Of a stretch of 64,000 bases of DNA, positions 34,001 through 44,630 are shown piece after piece. The notes below the pieces were generated by a model, which saw nothing but the letters and a program-made list of their open reading frames with translations, was not told the DNA's origin and did no database searches. Positions within the stretch are counted from its first letter, which is position 1. Each line of letters begins with the position of its first letter. A program made the translations under genes and the position numbers. The stretch is from Flectonema sp. DT1601 (lineage: Eukaryota; Euglenozoa; Diplonemea; Diplonemida; Diplonemidae), in the NCBI GenBank assembly GCA_964019425.1, contig OZ025782.1, forward strand, positions 558,001 through 622,000, read 5' to 3'.

Positions 34001-35018
34001 CAGAACTAATGTTAAATTATCGTTATGTTTTTTATGATACAAAACATTTGTATTTTACGTACAAAATCAAACAGTTAACCCCTCGGCATTATTTTTTTCT
34101 TTTGATTAACAAGCTGTGGTATTAATTTTGAATTTGTCCGTTTCAATCACTGTTTCATAAAAGTGCTATGAGACAATACATATATTTATACCTTTACATA
34201 AATATGCTCAAACCCCCCTTCTTTTCTTTCTGAATGGAACCAAATATAAAGTCATAAAAAAAAAAAAAAATCGAAAAGAATGCAAAGAAGGAAAACATGA
34301 ACAGAGGAAACTAAGAATAAAAAGAAGAAAATAATAATAAGAAATAGTTAAACCAATGAGGCAATAGTCAAAGAGACTTGCTTAGAGTTTGAGGGGGTGC
34401 ACGCAACTGGTGTACTTTGAGTTTTCCTCTCTCTACTCGGGTTCATATGTTTTTAAATAGTAGTTATCTGACTCGTTTTTTTTTTTTTTTTTTTTTTTTT
34501 CTCGTTTTTTTGCAAGCATTACGTGTTGTGATAGGTTTTTTTCTTTCCCTAATTTCCCCCCCCTTTTTTTTTTCCTATTCAGTCAAGAAGTGCTGGTTTG
34601 GCCATGTATTGTAACTTATATATTGCAGCATGTTTTATTTAGGAAAATTGTACCATGAAAAAATTTTCTTTTGGGGGAATTTTTTTTTCTCGTTTAATTC
34701 TATCTGTGAGTACCGACAAGAACCTGATATGGACACGAGAAGAAAAAGAGCGGCTTTCATCACTTCTGAAAAGCTGTAAAGAGGAACGCTATGGTAACAC
34801 TCGGCAACCCCCCCCCATCTTTAAAAAAAAAACGTGCTGATCATTTCGTTATTCTTTCACTGGATTATTGACGTTTTATTCCTTTATCCTTGAGCCAATT
34901 AAGTGGCGATTATGCTTCGAACTCTTGACTCGTTTCATTGACGTGATAAGTGACAAGCTGACGTATTTTTTTTTCCTTTTTTTTCTATTTATTCTCTTCT
35001 TGTCGGGAAGAATGAAGG

Positions 35019-35051
<33 letters not shown>

Positions 35052-38000
35052 AGAGAGATGGATAAAGAGACAGGTTTCGAAAACTAGAAACCCCTACTTC
35101 CCCCACCACAGTAAAGTTTTTTAAAATATTTTTTTTTAATTTTTTTTTTAATGTTATTTCCTCCGTTAGGTTGCTGTATTTGCTCGGCATATTCTAATCG
35201 GATCTAGTGGCTGTCTCGCAGTAAGGGCTTCTGCAATTTGGGACTGTTGACTTTCTACTACTACTGAGAACGGATAAAGAGAAGTGTTCAGAAATGAACC
35301 TCATCAGCCCATCGTCGATCTTTAATTGGGTCTGCTGGCACTATTTTTTTTTTATTCCTTTGTCAAATTCTCTCCAGTCAGGGAAGGCTGCGTACACGAT
35401 TTATTGCATTTTTTAATTTATTGTTCTTTTTTTTTTTTTTTTTTTTTTCCCCATCTGCCTTAACGTGCAGAGGCGCTATTCGGCTATCCGGCTACGTGTT
35501 TCACAGTAAAAAAAAAAAGAACGAAAAACAAAAGGGAAATAGAAGGAAAAAAAAAAAAAAGAAAAAAGATTTTGGGGACAGCATAATGAAGCATGCGTTA
35601 CGCAGTTGCTGTTTTTTTTTCTTTTCTTTTTTGTCTTCTGTCTAAATTTTAAGATGATTGCTGATTGTTTTTCCTGACTAATCCATCGTACAACACATTT
35701 ATGTGTCAGAGAGAAGACTGGTTTATTTGATCTGGTTCAGCATTGACTTCACGATTTATTTTTTTTTTTTTTTTTTTTTTTTTGCTTTTCTTTTATAGCA
35801 GCTTCACTTCAAATCTTTATTAGTTGAAAAGAATCATTATCGTCAGTCCACAGCTGTCGCTTATCTTGCTTGAAGTATTCCCCCTTCGTGCTCTACAACT
35901 ACCCGGGGGCGAACCACTTTGTGCGAAGAGTTTTTTTTTCCTTCTCTTTCTTACCTCATTGCGGATATGTTCTTGCAGCATTTTAACCTGATGTATAACT
36001 TTTTTTTTTTTTTTTTGTTGTCTTAACTTGGCAAGCCTGACTAATGCCGGAAAAAATTAAAAAAAGAAGAGGAAAAAAAAAAAAAAAAAAAAAACAAGGT
36101 TGTAGGCGACAGTAACCCTGAATGACTCTCTTAACTAAGTAGTAGGAATACTTCTTTCGTTGTTTGTCTTTTGTGGTGTCGTTGTTGGCAAGTCTTCCTT
36201 TCTTGAGAGATCACTTCTGCTACTTATCTATTCTAAAACTAAATAAACAAGCGATTCTGTTTGTGTGTTCTCATTCATGACCAGGTTCTCTGCGTTAGTA
36301 GCAGTGATAAAAAAAAGATTAACTTGACCTCGTTGCTAATTAAGTTTCGTAGTGCGATTATGTCAATCCTTAAATCGATTGTTGAAAAGTCACCTAACAA
36401 ACCATGCATGCTTCCGCTAGATTTTCCCTTCCCATGTAGCCCTAAACAAGTCTTTATGTCATACGTATAAAGTCTGGTGTACCCTTTATTTTTTTTTTTG
36501 CTCTAACAAGGAACATGTGTTTGTTTGGAGGGGTGTGTTGCTAATTTATCTAAAAAAAAAAAAAAAAGAAGCTCCTAACACTTTCTAGTCATAAAGTCTT
36601 AACAACTTCTTCTTCAATCAACTCGTAAAAAAAAAAAAAAAAAAAAATGAGGATTCACCTACTTTCATGTTACTGTCACTAAACTTAAGTTGATTTTGGT
36701 CCGTTTCTTTCCGCCTGACGAGATTTCAAAATAGGCTTGATGTTTTCTTCTTTGGACACCTTCTTTTGGAGAAAAGCAAAGCAAAGAAAAAAAAAAAAAA
36801 AAATTAAGAAAATTGACGATGGGAGCGTTGTGAAAAAACACCCATCGTTTTCTTGGAAGATGAAAAAAAAAAAAAAAAAAAAAAAAACTACAACTTACCA
36901 GGTATGTTACTTGGTGGTATCCTCTTTGAGTCTTTTGTAGTGCGTTTTGTGTTTTGTTGTTTCTGATCCTTTTCCCTAGTCTTTTCTTTCTTTTTTGTGA
37001 TTCATCACGGTTTAATTGATTACTGGAGAGTGCGTAGATTCTGTCAATGCCTCCTTATTTGAGTATGAGGATTATTTTCAAAAAAAAAAAAAAAAAAAAA
37101 AAAATAATAAGTCTATTTTGTTCTTTCATTTTAGTCACTCAGCAGTGTAAAGAGGGGGTGACTGCGAAAGCAAAGACGCTGTAATTAATCCATGTTTAAA
37201 TATAAGGATAAAAAAAAGAAAAAAAGGAAAACAAAAACAAAAAGGAAAACAAAGATCCCAAGGGGATTCTTATCCTTGTTCTTCCCTTTCTTGAGCAGCA
37301 TTATTAGTCAATATACCTTACAGTGACTGTTATCATGGATGCATGCCACTAATACAATGGTATCCTCCGCCAGAGCTTGCCAAGCTTTTTTCTTCTTTTT
37401 TTTTTGATTGGTGTGCTTCCTATAAACTAGTCTCATTTTTTTTTTTTAAAAACTATTTTCTGTTCCTTGTTTAAATATAAGGAAAAAAAAAAAAAAAAAA
37501 AATGAATTTTTTACTTGCCCTTTTTATTTTTAATCAATGACGCGATGCATGTTTGCAGTGTGTACAATTTGCGATGTCAGGTAATTTGATACAAGGAACG
37601 TACACTCAGCCCATTTCATGTATTTTGGACCATAGGCCAAAAAAAAATACACACGTCAGACTGAAAAAGATGCAATTTACATATTACGTCGAATACAAAT
37701 ATTCAGGCGTTTATTAATTTATTTATCGTTTGAGTTGTCCAAAGGTGCAATTCGGCAACAGTGATATAAAACCAATAAAAAAAGAGCGAAATGCAATGCT
37801 TCGATGCGGAACGAGAAAATAAAAAGGAAATAATAAGGGAAAAGAATAAAAAAGAAAAAAAGAAAACCTATAGATTTTTATTATACAGAATGGTACGTCG
37901 ATGTCAAGTTTATTTCAAGATAAAAAAAAAATAAAGGGGGACACACACCATTTGTTTTTTTTTTTCCTCCGTTTGTCTTTTCTAGCATAAAAAAAAAAAC

Positions 38001-38757
38001 TGTTTTTCCTTCTTCTTCTTCCCACTCTGAAAAATATTTCCGTTTCCAAAAAAATACTTCAAAAAAAAAAAAAAAAAAAAATCAGAAAAAAAGCAATTGA
38101 TGAACACGAAACGACCAACTGTTTAGTAAATCGCAGTTTGCTTAGAATCCTGAAAGGGAAGGAGAGAGCAAAACTGAAACTGTCTGGCAACTCAGCAGTT
38201 GCAAACTTTGTTTTCTTTCTTTTGCTGTTTTTTTTTTTTTTTTTTTTTTAAATTCCCTATTACACACAAAAAAAAAAAAAAAAAAAAAAGAATCGACCAA
38301 CTTCACTTTTTACTTTTTTTTTTTTACTCAAGACTTTTGTTTTGTTTGTGTGCGACGCCCTAACAACGGCACAAAATCTTAATAAAAGTATAGATGAATT
38401 CTATTTCCACCGAGAAAATAGATTTGCATGCACAAAAAACAAAAAACAAAAAACAAAAAAACGGTAGCGAAATAGTTGCGTCTTTTACGGAAAAAAAAAG
38501 AAAACGGGAGAAGAAAAAAAAAAAAACAAAAAAAAAAACAAGAAATGACTACTTAGAAACTCGAATTCGACCTCTTCCCCCTCCCCACTTTTGTGCCACT
38601 AGAAGAGGGCTATCGTTGATTATAGTATGCGAGTTGCTTGATCTTTCTATTTCAGATACAGATATGTGATGATGATGTTACTGAGTAGTCCCTCACATCT
38701 ATTACACTATAATAACCATCTTTCTACAGTACACCGTGGCTCACCGGTAGACACAAA
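28734..38757. other. 10 kb gene desert, homopolymer-rich
   Basis: No gene supported on either strand. Open frames here are short and depend on poly(A)/poly(T) runs (Phe- or Lys-rich). Runs of 20-33 nt occur, for example near 29944-29975, 30990-31021, 34478-34500, 35019-35048, 37080-37104 and 38223-38250. Also seen: an AAAAAAT repeat (about 31186-31218), ATAT at 33777, and repeat block R at 33991-34085. TTTAG at 32670 begins a 66-codon frame with no ATG, which I reject. Small RNA genes could be hidden here but none is recognisable. Confidence 0.6.
33991..34085 (+). repeat. Repeat block R, solitary copy 3
   Basis: AACTGTATCTCAGAACTAAT, GTTAAATTATCGTTATG, TTATGATACAAAACATTTG, TATTTTACGTACAAAAT. 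Same order of words as at 12678-12770, 21 kb away, without the 45-bp array. Confidence 0.75.
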
Positions 38758-39090
38758 ATGGGTATCCCGTTGTGGATATCTGCTGTGTTGTTGGGTGGTG
38801 CGGCAGGAGCCACAGGAGGGGTATCATGTGTTGGGATATTTGTACTAGCGACGCTTATGAGTAGAGAAGACGTTGAAGAAGACCGAGAGATAGTAAAAGG
38901 AGCGAATTGCACATCGTCAAACCTGTTAGCTGTTCCATCGTGTGAGGGAGGTATTGTTGGTTGCGGATTAGCTTCAGTAATTATAGCGACTAGTGAGACT
39001 TCTGTTTTAATGACAACAGCAATCGGTGCTGCTTCAGGTTGCTCAGCTCTCGCTATCCATCTTGCGGTCAATGCCTCTGCTGATATATAA
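38758..39090 (+). CDS. Small Gly/Ala-rich membrane protein
   Basis: 110 residues, no intron. Upstream AGs at 38729 (TTTCTACAG) and 38750 can serve as acceptor. Three hydrophobic segments: about 4-32 (LWISAVLLGGAAGATGG..), 62-78 (GGIVGCGLASVIIATSE) and 84-104 (MTTAIGAASGCSALAIHLAV), separated by an acidic loop (SREDVEEDREIV). The Gly/Ala/Ser-rich helices suggest tight packing in a multi-pass protein. Unknown family; the first helix could be a signal anchor. Confidence 0.65.
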   Translation: MGIPLWISAVLLGGAAGATGGVSCVGIFVLATLMSREDVEEDREIVKGANCTSSNLLAVPSCEGGIVGCGLASVIIATSETSVLMTTAIGAASGCSALAIHLAVNASADI

Positions 39091-39739
39091 GTATCTTTTC
39101 CGTTTACCTGCCTTGTGATGTTATTTATAACCACATTTTTACTCATCGCAATCGTTTACATTAATGAAGGAGATTGACGAAAACATTATAATCAATGACT
39201 AATGTCGTATTATTTTCTTTTTTGGCAAGCCAGCTTTAGAAATTAGATCGACGGCTGTGCGTCGTGATTCTTCACAAATAATTTGAAGATAGATCCCAGT
39301 GACTTCAGTTTTTTTTTTTTGTTTGTTCGGCGCTTTAAAGAGGGTGAGCAGCAATAGTTCTCGTGTGCTTTTTAAAAAAAAAATAAAAAAAAAAAAAAAT
39401 GAGAACGAGGAAAAAAAAAAAAAAAAAACAACAAACTTAACTGCAAGAAATTGCCTCGCTTACTTACACTATTCTAAAACGTTTAGTTTCGGAAAAACTT
39501 TTTTTTTTTTTTTATTTTGGACGGTTGATAGTTTATCTACTTTCTTACATACAAATGAGGAAACACATGCCTGACTAGAGATGAAATCAATACCTTAGTT
39601 GAATCTATCATTTTTTATAATTACATCGCTTTTTTGACAGGCTTCGAAATATTTTGATAAAATAAATATACATATGAATAGTTCATAGCAAGCAATCACA
39701 AATCTAACTATTACTCGACGGTCTGTGAATCGGAAAAGA
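39091..39739. other. Spacer
   Basis: Intergenic with A-runs (about 39374-39428) and a T-run near 39500. No gene seen. Confidence 0.6.
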
Positions 39740-40882
39740 ATGATGTCTCCGAGAAGAATGATGATGCTGCTTCTCGCTTTGACAATGTTTTCATCAAGTA
39801 CATGGTTTGTTTCTCACATAATGGTTCAGAGCGAAAGGAGAAAAAGAATTGAAAATCGAGGAATTGTAAAGGACAGAGAGCTATCCACTGAGATGGCGTC
39901 GCTAATTACAAATTCACCTCAGAAATATCAACCTTGGATAAATAGAAAAAAATATACCGTGAAGGATGCCACTAACAGAACAAATATTTTTCAAGTAGCA
40001 GAAAAAAAGACTTCCGGCGGTCTTGGGATTGTAACGTTTGTTGGAAATAATAAATACTGTGATGGAGCATTAGTTTTAGGATACACCGCGATGAAAACAT
40101 CAAATTGTGGTAAAGGAAAATGGTGTCAAACAGGTGTTCTTGTATCTAAGAAGATATCGCCACACAACATTGAACGCCTCTCTGTTATTTTCAACGAAGT
40201 TGTAACCGTCAACGATACGTTAGCTAGGTCAGTTAAGGGTACTCCTTGGGGGAGTACTTTTGATAAGTTCTATTTGTGGGCTCTGACGAGATTTGAATTT
40301 ATAATATTCTACGATGCTGACATGGTTTTAACAAAACACACTGCGGCATACTACCATTCCTTATCCCTTCCAAGTGATAATCATTGGATCGCTGCTCTCG
40401 GAACCACTGGTGGATATTTCGCTACCGGAACAGTAGTTTTGAGACCAAACATCACAATCTTAAATGAGCTACTTGGATTCTATGACGCTGTCTTAAAAAA
40501 TGAAACCGACAAATGGGGTTTCAGGGGACCCAACGCCCGTGATGGATTGGTAATGAGATACTTCATAGCTGGTCGTGTGATGCCGATTGAGGGAATTCCA
40601 GGTCATCATTTCAGTGGAGCATGGAAGCCTTGGTATAACATAAATGGTGACTACTCGGAAGTTAAAGATTTTAAAAAAATATTCAAAGGATCTCCTTCAC
40701 GGATACCTCTTCATGATACTTGGTGGACTGCTTGTGAACAAATGCACACTACAATGTTTATGGATAAAGATTCAGAGCAGCGAGCTTTTCACAATGAATG
40801 GGGTGACAAAGCATCTCCAACTACACACATTTGGATGCTTCGAGACACAAAGTGGCAATATTTACATCCACTGAAGGAGTAA
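39740..40882 (+). CDS. GT8-family (glycogenin-like) glycosyltransferase, type II membrane protein
   Basis: 380 residues, one exon. The first ATG of the frame is 39740 (MMSPRRMMMLLL). A basic tip and a hydrophobic segment (about 7-25) form a signal anchor, so the enzyme should face the Golgi/ER lumen. The catalytic domain shows the GT8 pattern: LGIVTFVGNNKYCDGALVLG, TFDKFYLWALTRFEFIIFYD with the metal-binding DxD as Asp192-Ala-Asp194 (YDADMVL), then ATGTVVLRPN, GPNARDGLVMRYF and GHHFSGAWKPWY, where the HxxGxxKPW-like end binds nucleotide phosphate. The donor sugar cannot be told; UDP-glucose, galactose or GlcNAc are used in the family. Several N-x-S/T sites fit a luminal protein. Confidence 0.85.
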   Translation: MMSPRRMMMLLLALTMFSSSTWFVSHIMVQSERRKRIENRGIVKDRELSTEMASLITNSPQKYQPWINRKKYTVKDATNRTNIFQVAEKKTSGGLGIVTFVGNNKYCDGALVLGYTAMKTSNCGKGKWCQTGVLVSKKISPHNIERLSVIFNEVVTVNDTLARSVKGTPWGSTFDKFYLWALTRFEFIIFYDADMVLTKHTAAYYHSLSLPSDNHWIAALGTTGGYFATGTVVLRPNITILNELLGFYDAVLKNETDKWGFRGPNARDGLVMRYFIAGRVMPIEGIPGHHFSGAWKPWYNINGDYSEVKDFKKIFKGSPSRIPLHDTWWTACEQMHTTMFMDKDSEQRAFHNEWGDKASPTTHIWMLRDTKWQYLHPLKE

Positions 40883-41053
40883 AAGTAAGAGGAAGACGTT
40901 GGTCCTTTTTACAACAGATTATGTCAACAAGTTGGGATTTGTAAGAGAAGAAAGGTTTGTGGATGAAACCATGTCCGCGCCTACCAATTATTTGTGTTCT
41001 CATTGCTCAGCTTTTGATGTTATCTTTCTTCCCTTTTCTTCAGAAGATAAATT

Positions 41054-41566
41054 ATGACAAAAGGAAATGTTATTGCTCGCCGTGCTGTCTTTTTAGATTT
41101 CGATCAGACGATTTCAACAACTCATGTTTGGAAGTTGTTGGGAGGTAGGAACGACCCGTCACTTTTAAAAAACGTAACTGACGATCGATTGTGGGGAGGG
41201 AAAGATAGAGAAGCCAGACTGAGATCACTTTGGAAGTCGATGGAAGACAAAGGTGTTGATGTTCACGTCATTTCACACAATTGGAGAGAAATAGTCGCAT
41301 CTGCACTAAAGAGAGGAGACTTCGGAGAAACGCGTTCTATCTGTGGTAGAGAAACAGTCCGAAAGAAGGGAGTTGCCGTAGCTTCCATCTTAAATCACTA
41401 CAACATCGAAAGTAAGAATGCTTGTTTTGTTGATGATGATGCGACGAATATTCACGACGTGTCTCACACCTGTCCTGGTATCGTTGCTATTCCTTCTCCA
41501 ACATCTGGTCTTCAAGATGAACAAATAGATTATATCCTTCAATGGGCTGAAAGTCCAAAGAAATAG
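41054..41566 (+). CDS. Small HAD-superfamily phosphatase
   Basis: 170 residues, ATG 11 nt after TTCTTCAG. HAD motif I is FLDFDQTIST (Asp15 nucleophile, Asp17), motif II is VHVISHNW (Ser), motif III has Lys in RKKGVAVAS, and motif IV is CFVDDDATNI. There is no large cap, as in MDP-1-like or kinetoplastid small HADs. Substrate unknown. Unrelated in sequence to the NIF-type phosphatase at 21.3 kb beyond the shared superfamily motif. Confidence 0.75.
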   Translation: MTKGNVIARRAVFLDFDQTISTTHVWKLLGGRNDPSLLKNVTDDRLWGGKDREARLRSLWKSMEDKGVDVHVISHNWREIVASALKRGDFGETRSICGRETVRKKGVAVASILNHYNIESKNACFVDDDATNIHDVSHTCPGIVAIPSPTSGLQDEQIDYILQWAESPKK

Positions 41567-41768
41567 TTCAGTAGACACCTCACTATTCAAACCTTAGAGA
41601 GAATGCAAAAGGGATACTTTAGGACAGCTATTGGAGTAAATGTTTCTCTCAAGTACCAACCACTGTCGAAATAGTATCGCACGGACTGACATCTGTGAGA
41701 ACAGCTGAAAAATTCGGGTGCGTTCTCTCTTGTCTGTCTTCCTATTTGCCCTAACCCCGTAGTGAGAC

Positions 41769-41942
41769 ATGGGCACGCCGTTTTTTTACAAGAAATTGGC
41801 TGAACAAATTCATCCTCACAAAATACATTTTACAGACTCCCCTTTGAATACATTTCTCTCAAATAGTTGCGTGTACTTAGTAAACATTCTAAAAAGAGTT
41901 TTACCAACAGAAGTACAGAAGCAGTTTAAGGGAAAGTACTAA
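41769..41942 (+). CDS. Small unknown protein (57 aa)
   Basis: ATG 41769 lies 6 nt after a long pyrimidine tract ending CCCCGTAG, one of the best acceptor-like sites in the window. The product starts MGTPFFYKKLAEQIHPHKIH, continues TDSPLNTFLSNSCVYLVNIL and ends KRVLPTEVQKQFKGKY. It is amphipathic, mildly basic, with one moderately hydrophobic stretch, in the style of a small organelle complex subunit, but I recognise no family. Balanced composition, no homopolymers, and a site between two gene territories support it. Confidence 0.5.
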   Translation: MGTPFFYKKLAEQIHPHKIHFTDSPLNTFLSNSCVYLVNILKRVLPTEVQKQFKGKY

Positions 41943-43145
41943 ACTCATTTATTTGAGAGGAGGAAGTTATAATTGAACCCCCCGTACGGTTTCTGAAGAG
42001 CTTCGCTTAAGGAAAGCTCGTTTGTCTAGTTCTCATGTGGCACCTCTCTGACACATGAACGAAATACTTTAAGAAGAACCATCAATAGGTACGTTCTGTG
42101 TTGTTCAGTGTTCAGCTCTTCTCTGATGCATTTTCAGAACAGAGTTTGAAGGGAAGTTATTCCCATTCTCACATAGTTACCTCCAGCGTTGAGATTCAAT
42201 GCCCCCTCGCTGTACTGTCTTTTTCTGAGGTGCTTTCCAGCTTTTCGGAAAAGTGGTAACACTTTTGATAATTTGTCGTTGCTTGTGCTACTAACGCTTC
42301 TCCTCTGAAATACTTTTTAAGTGTCAGCAGTCTAACCAACAACAGTATTGAGACTCAATGTTTTTTTCCCCTTCTCTTTTTTTCTGAAGAGGGAATTGAG
42401 CCAAAAAAAAATGAATGTTTTAAAAGAACAAACACCTTCGTGAATTCCACTTGCCTCCAACTTTCATTTCATTCAACATTCCAGTAGTGTTTGAATGAAA
42501 TGAAGGAAAAAAAAAAAAAAAAAAAAAAACCAAAAAACGGTTTAGAAGATTTGCATCATTATTTTCTTCTTGTGTCGCAAGTTGTGATTACTTTTAATTT
42601 TTTCCTTCTGCATATCATATTCTATGTTGTTATCTACCTTTTCATTGTAAATAATATTTTGCTTCATTGATTCTCTGACACGTAACGACTGATCTGCAGT
42701 ATTGGTGACGAAGACTGCGCTGAGCGGCTGCAACAAAAAAAAAAGAAAAAAAAAAAACGTTTTCTTTCTAACCTGAGCATGCTTGCACGTGCTGTTTCTC
42801 AAGACTGGTGTGGGGTGGTGGTTACGAGTTGCTTGTTTTGGAATGAAGTTTATAATAATTTTTACTTAAACTACGCCTGGTATTCGGGTGTTTGTTATTT
42901 TTTGCTATCTCTTCATTGAAGTTTATTTGGCACTCAATTGAGTGAGGATGGAAGGGAACCTTATCTTTGCGATCTTCCCTAATGTTTGTACAGTTTCTCA
43001 GCGGGCACATATTGTTTTCTGTTACAAGAATTATGTCAAAAAAAAACAAAAAGAATCAACGGAAAAAGAAAACCTTTCCGGGCTTGCGATAGTTTTTTTT
43101 TCTTTTTGTTTTTTTTTGCACTTCCCAAGCGAATATAATACGAGC

Positions 43146-43205
43146 TAAAAGGAATGTCGACAGCACACATAAACCTCCTTTAGCTTTATCAGTTTAAGTC
43201 GGTAG
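43146..43205 (-). repeat. Dispersed repeat, inverted relative to 53.7 kb
   Basis: On the minus strand this reads ACCGACTTAAACTGATAAAG, CTAAAGGAGGTTTATGTG, TGCTGTCGACATTCCTTTT. The + strand at 53668-53727 is the same with a few substitutions. Confidence 0.85.
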
Positions 43206-43700
43206 AGCTGGACAGAGTTGTTTTTTTCTTTTCTCCTCTTTATTTCTATAACTTTCAGACAAGAGGACATCTTTAGATGGCCAATCAGTGTGACAAACCC
43301 ATGCTCCGTCCTCGTTTGTTTCTCATTTCTATAATCTGAGAATACGAGTTCTTGAACTTGTTTTAAATATTTATTCCTCTTCCCAACTAATCCCAAGACC
43401 ACCCCATTCCCTTGCCTATTTTCCTTCGTTTTTTAAGTATCTTTTTTTTTCTTTTTTTTTTGGAAAAAAAAAAAAAAAAAAAACCAATTGGAGTGTGACA
43501 AACGAGACAACCAACCAACTTACTCATTGTTGTGAAACTTTTATGTTAATATTTGAGGAAAAGTAGGCAACCTCGATGTGTCGTCTTATTCTTAATGAAT
43601 GCTGGACCAATTTTTGTTGGTTTCTTTTTTTTTTTTTTTGGTCCATAACCCTGTATTGTTTTTGTTTTTCCAGCCGAAACTATAAAACTGCAATCTTCGC

Positions 43701-43757
43701 GATTGGGTCCTTACTGATGCGGGCTACCCAAACCCAGGCCCCTCGTAGTCATCAGTT
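43701..43757 (+). repeat. GATTGGGTCC dispersed repeat, copy 1
   Basis: GATTGGGTCC, TGATGCGGGCTACCC, GTCATCAGTTT. Related copies at 56121-56150 and 57086-57130. A TTGACTGATAATCATTAATA word just downstream (about 43789-43810) also recurs near 56377. Confidence 0.7.
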
Positions 43758-44630
43758 TGTATTTTGCTAACTAACTTTTTCTTCCTTTTGACTGATAATC
43801 ATTAATACTAACTTTTTCTTCCCTATATCTCCAAGTGATTTATAGGGGGAAAAAAAAAAGAATAAAAAATTAGAGGAAGGCTTGTTGGGTTTTGGATTGT
43901 TTTATTGAAAAAGGACCTTCTGATTAATTGATGTGATGGTTAGAGTGAGATTAGGTTTAACAATTATTGTGAATATAAGAGAAAAGTAATTTTTTGTGAG
44001 GGTAACAGTAACAGTAATTAGTATGGTTTTTTTTTTTTTTAGTTTTTTTTAAATTTTTTTTTTTCCCATTCTAATTTATTATTTTGAAACATAACTCAAG
44101 AGTTTCACTCTGCATTTGACCCGCTGACATCGTCTCTTGCAGACCCAAGCGACCCTTCATTCTTCTTCGTATTTTTCTTCCCTCCGACAAGGATAACTCA
44201 CTCAGGGTCCAATTTTCTTATTTTAAATGTTCTATTTTATGTTTTAGGTAGTTCAAGATTACCCTTTTTTTTATTTTATTTTATTTTTATTGTCAGCATC
44301 GGTGGCTACGTGAAACAAACGTGACACTGAACTCAACTCAGAACAGAGTAATTTTTTTTTTCCTCTTTCTTTTTTTTTGTTTTTTAAAGAAGATAGTTGC
44401 AGTTCTTTGAAATACCTGTCTGAAGTAAAACATGGTTTCTGATGTTGGAAAACTTTTGTTTTTGTTTTTCATTTTTTTTTTTTTTCATGCAGCGAACATG
44501 GGGGAGAGAGAGAGAACTCTCTGCAGAGCAACTCCTTAGAGCATTTCGAGTCACCATATCGGTCTTTTATAAGTTAAAGTTTACTATACAGAACACATCA
44601 CAAAAAGAAAAAAAAGAAAAAAAGAAAAAA

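Larger units (their letters stand above)
41943..44630. other. Gene-poor spacer with dispersed repeats
   Basis: No gene supported. It contains A-runs (about 42508-42529 and 43464-43482), a T-rich stretch before 44487, the inverted-repeat copy at 43146-43205 and a copy of the GATTGGGTCC repeat at 43701-43757. Just before the Trm13-like gene, CATGCAG (44492) and CTATACAG (about 44592) are possible acceptors. Confidence 0.6.

Noticed and set aside
28734-38757. Many frames of 60-140 codons rich in Phe or Lys
   Set aside because: They depend on homopolymer runs and lack acceptor-ATG context or recognisable protein sequence.
44442-44630. Longer N-terminus for the Trm13-like protein
   Set aside because: It would be coded by a T-run, then low-complexity Lys codons, and contains acceptor-like CATGCAG and CTATACAG; ATG 44631 fits better.
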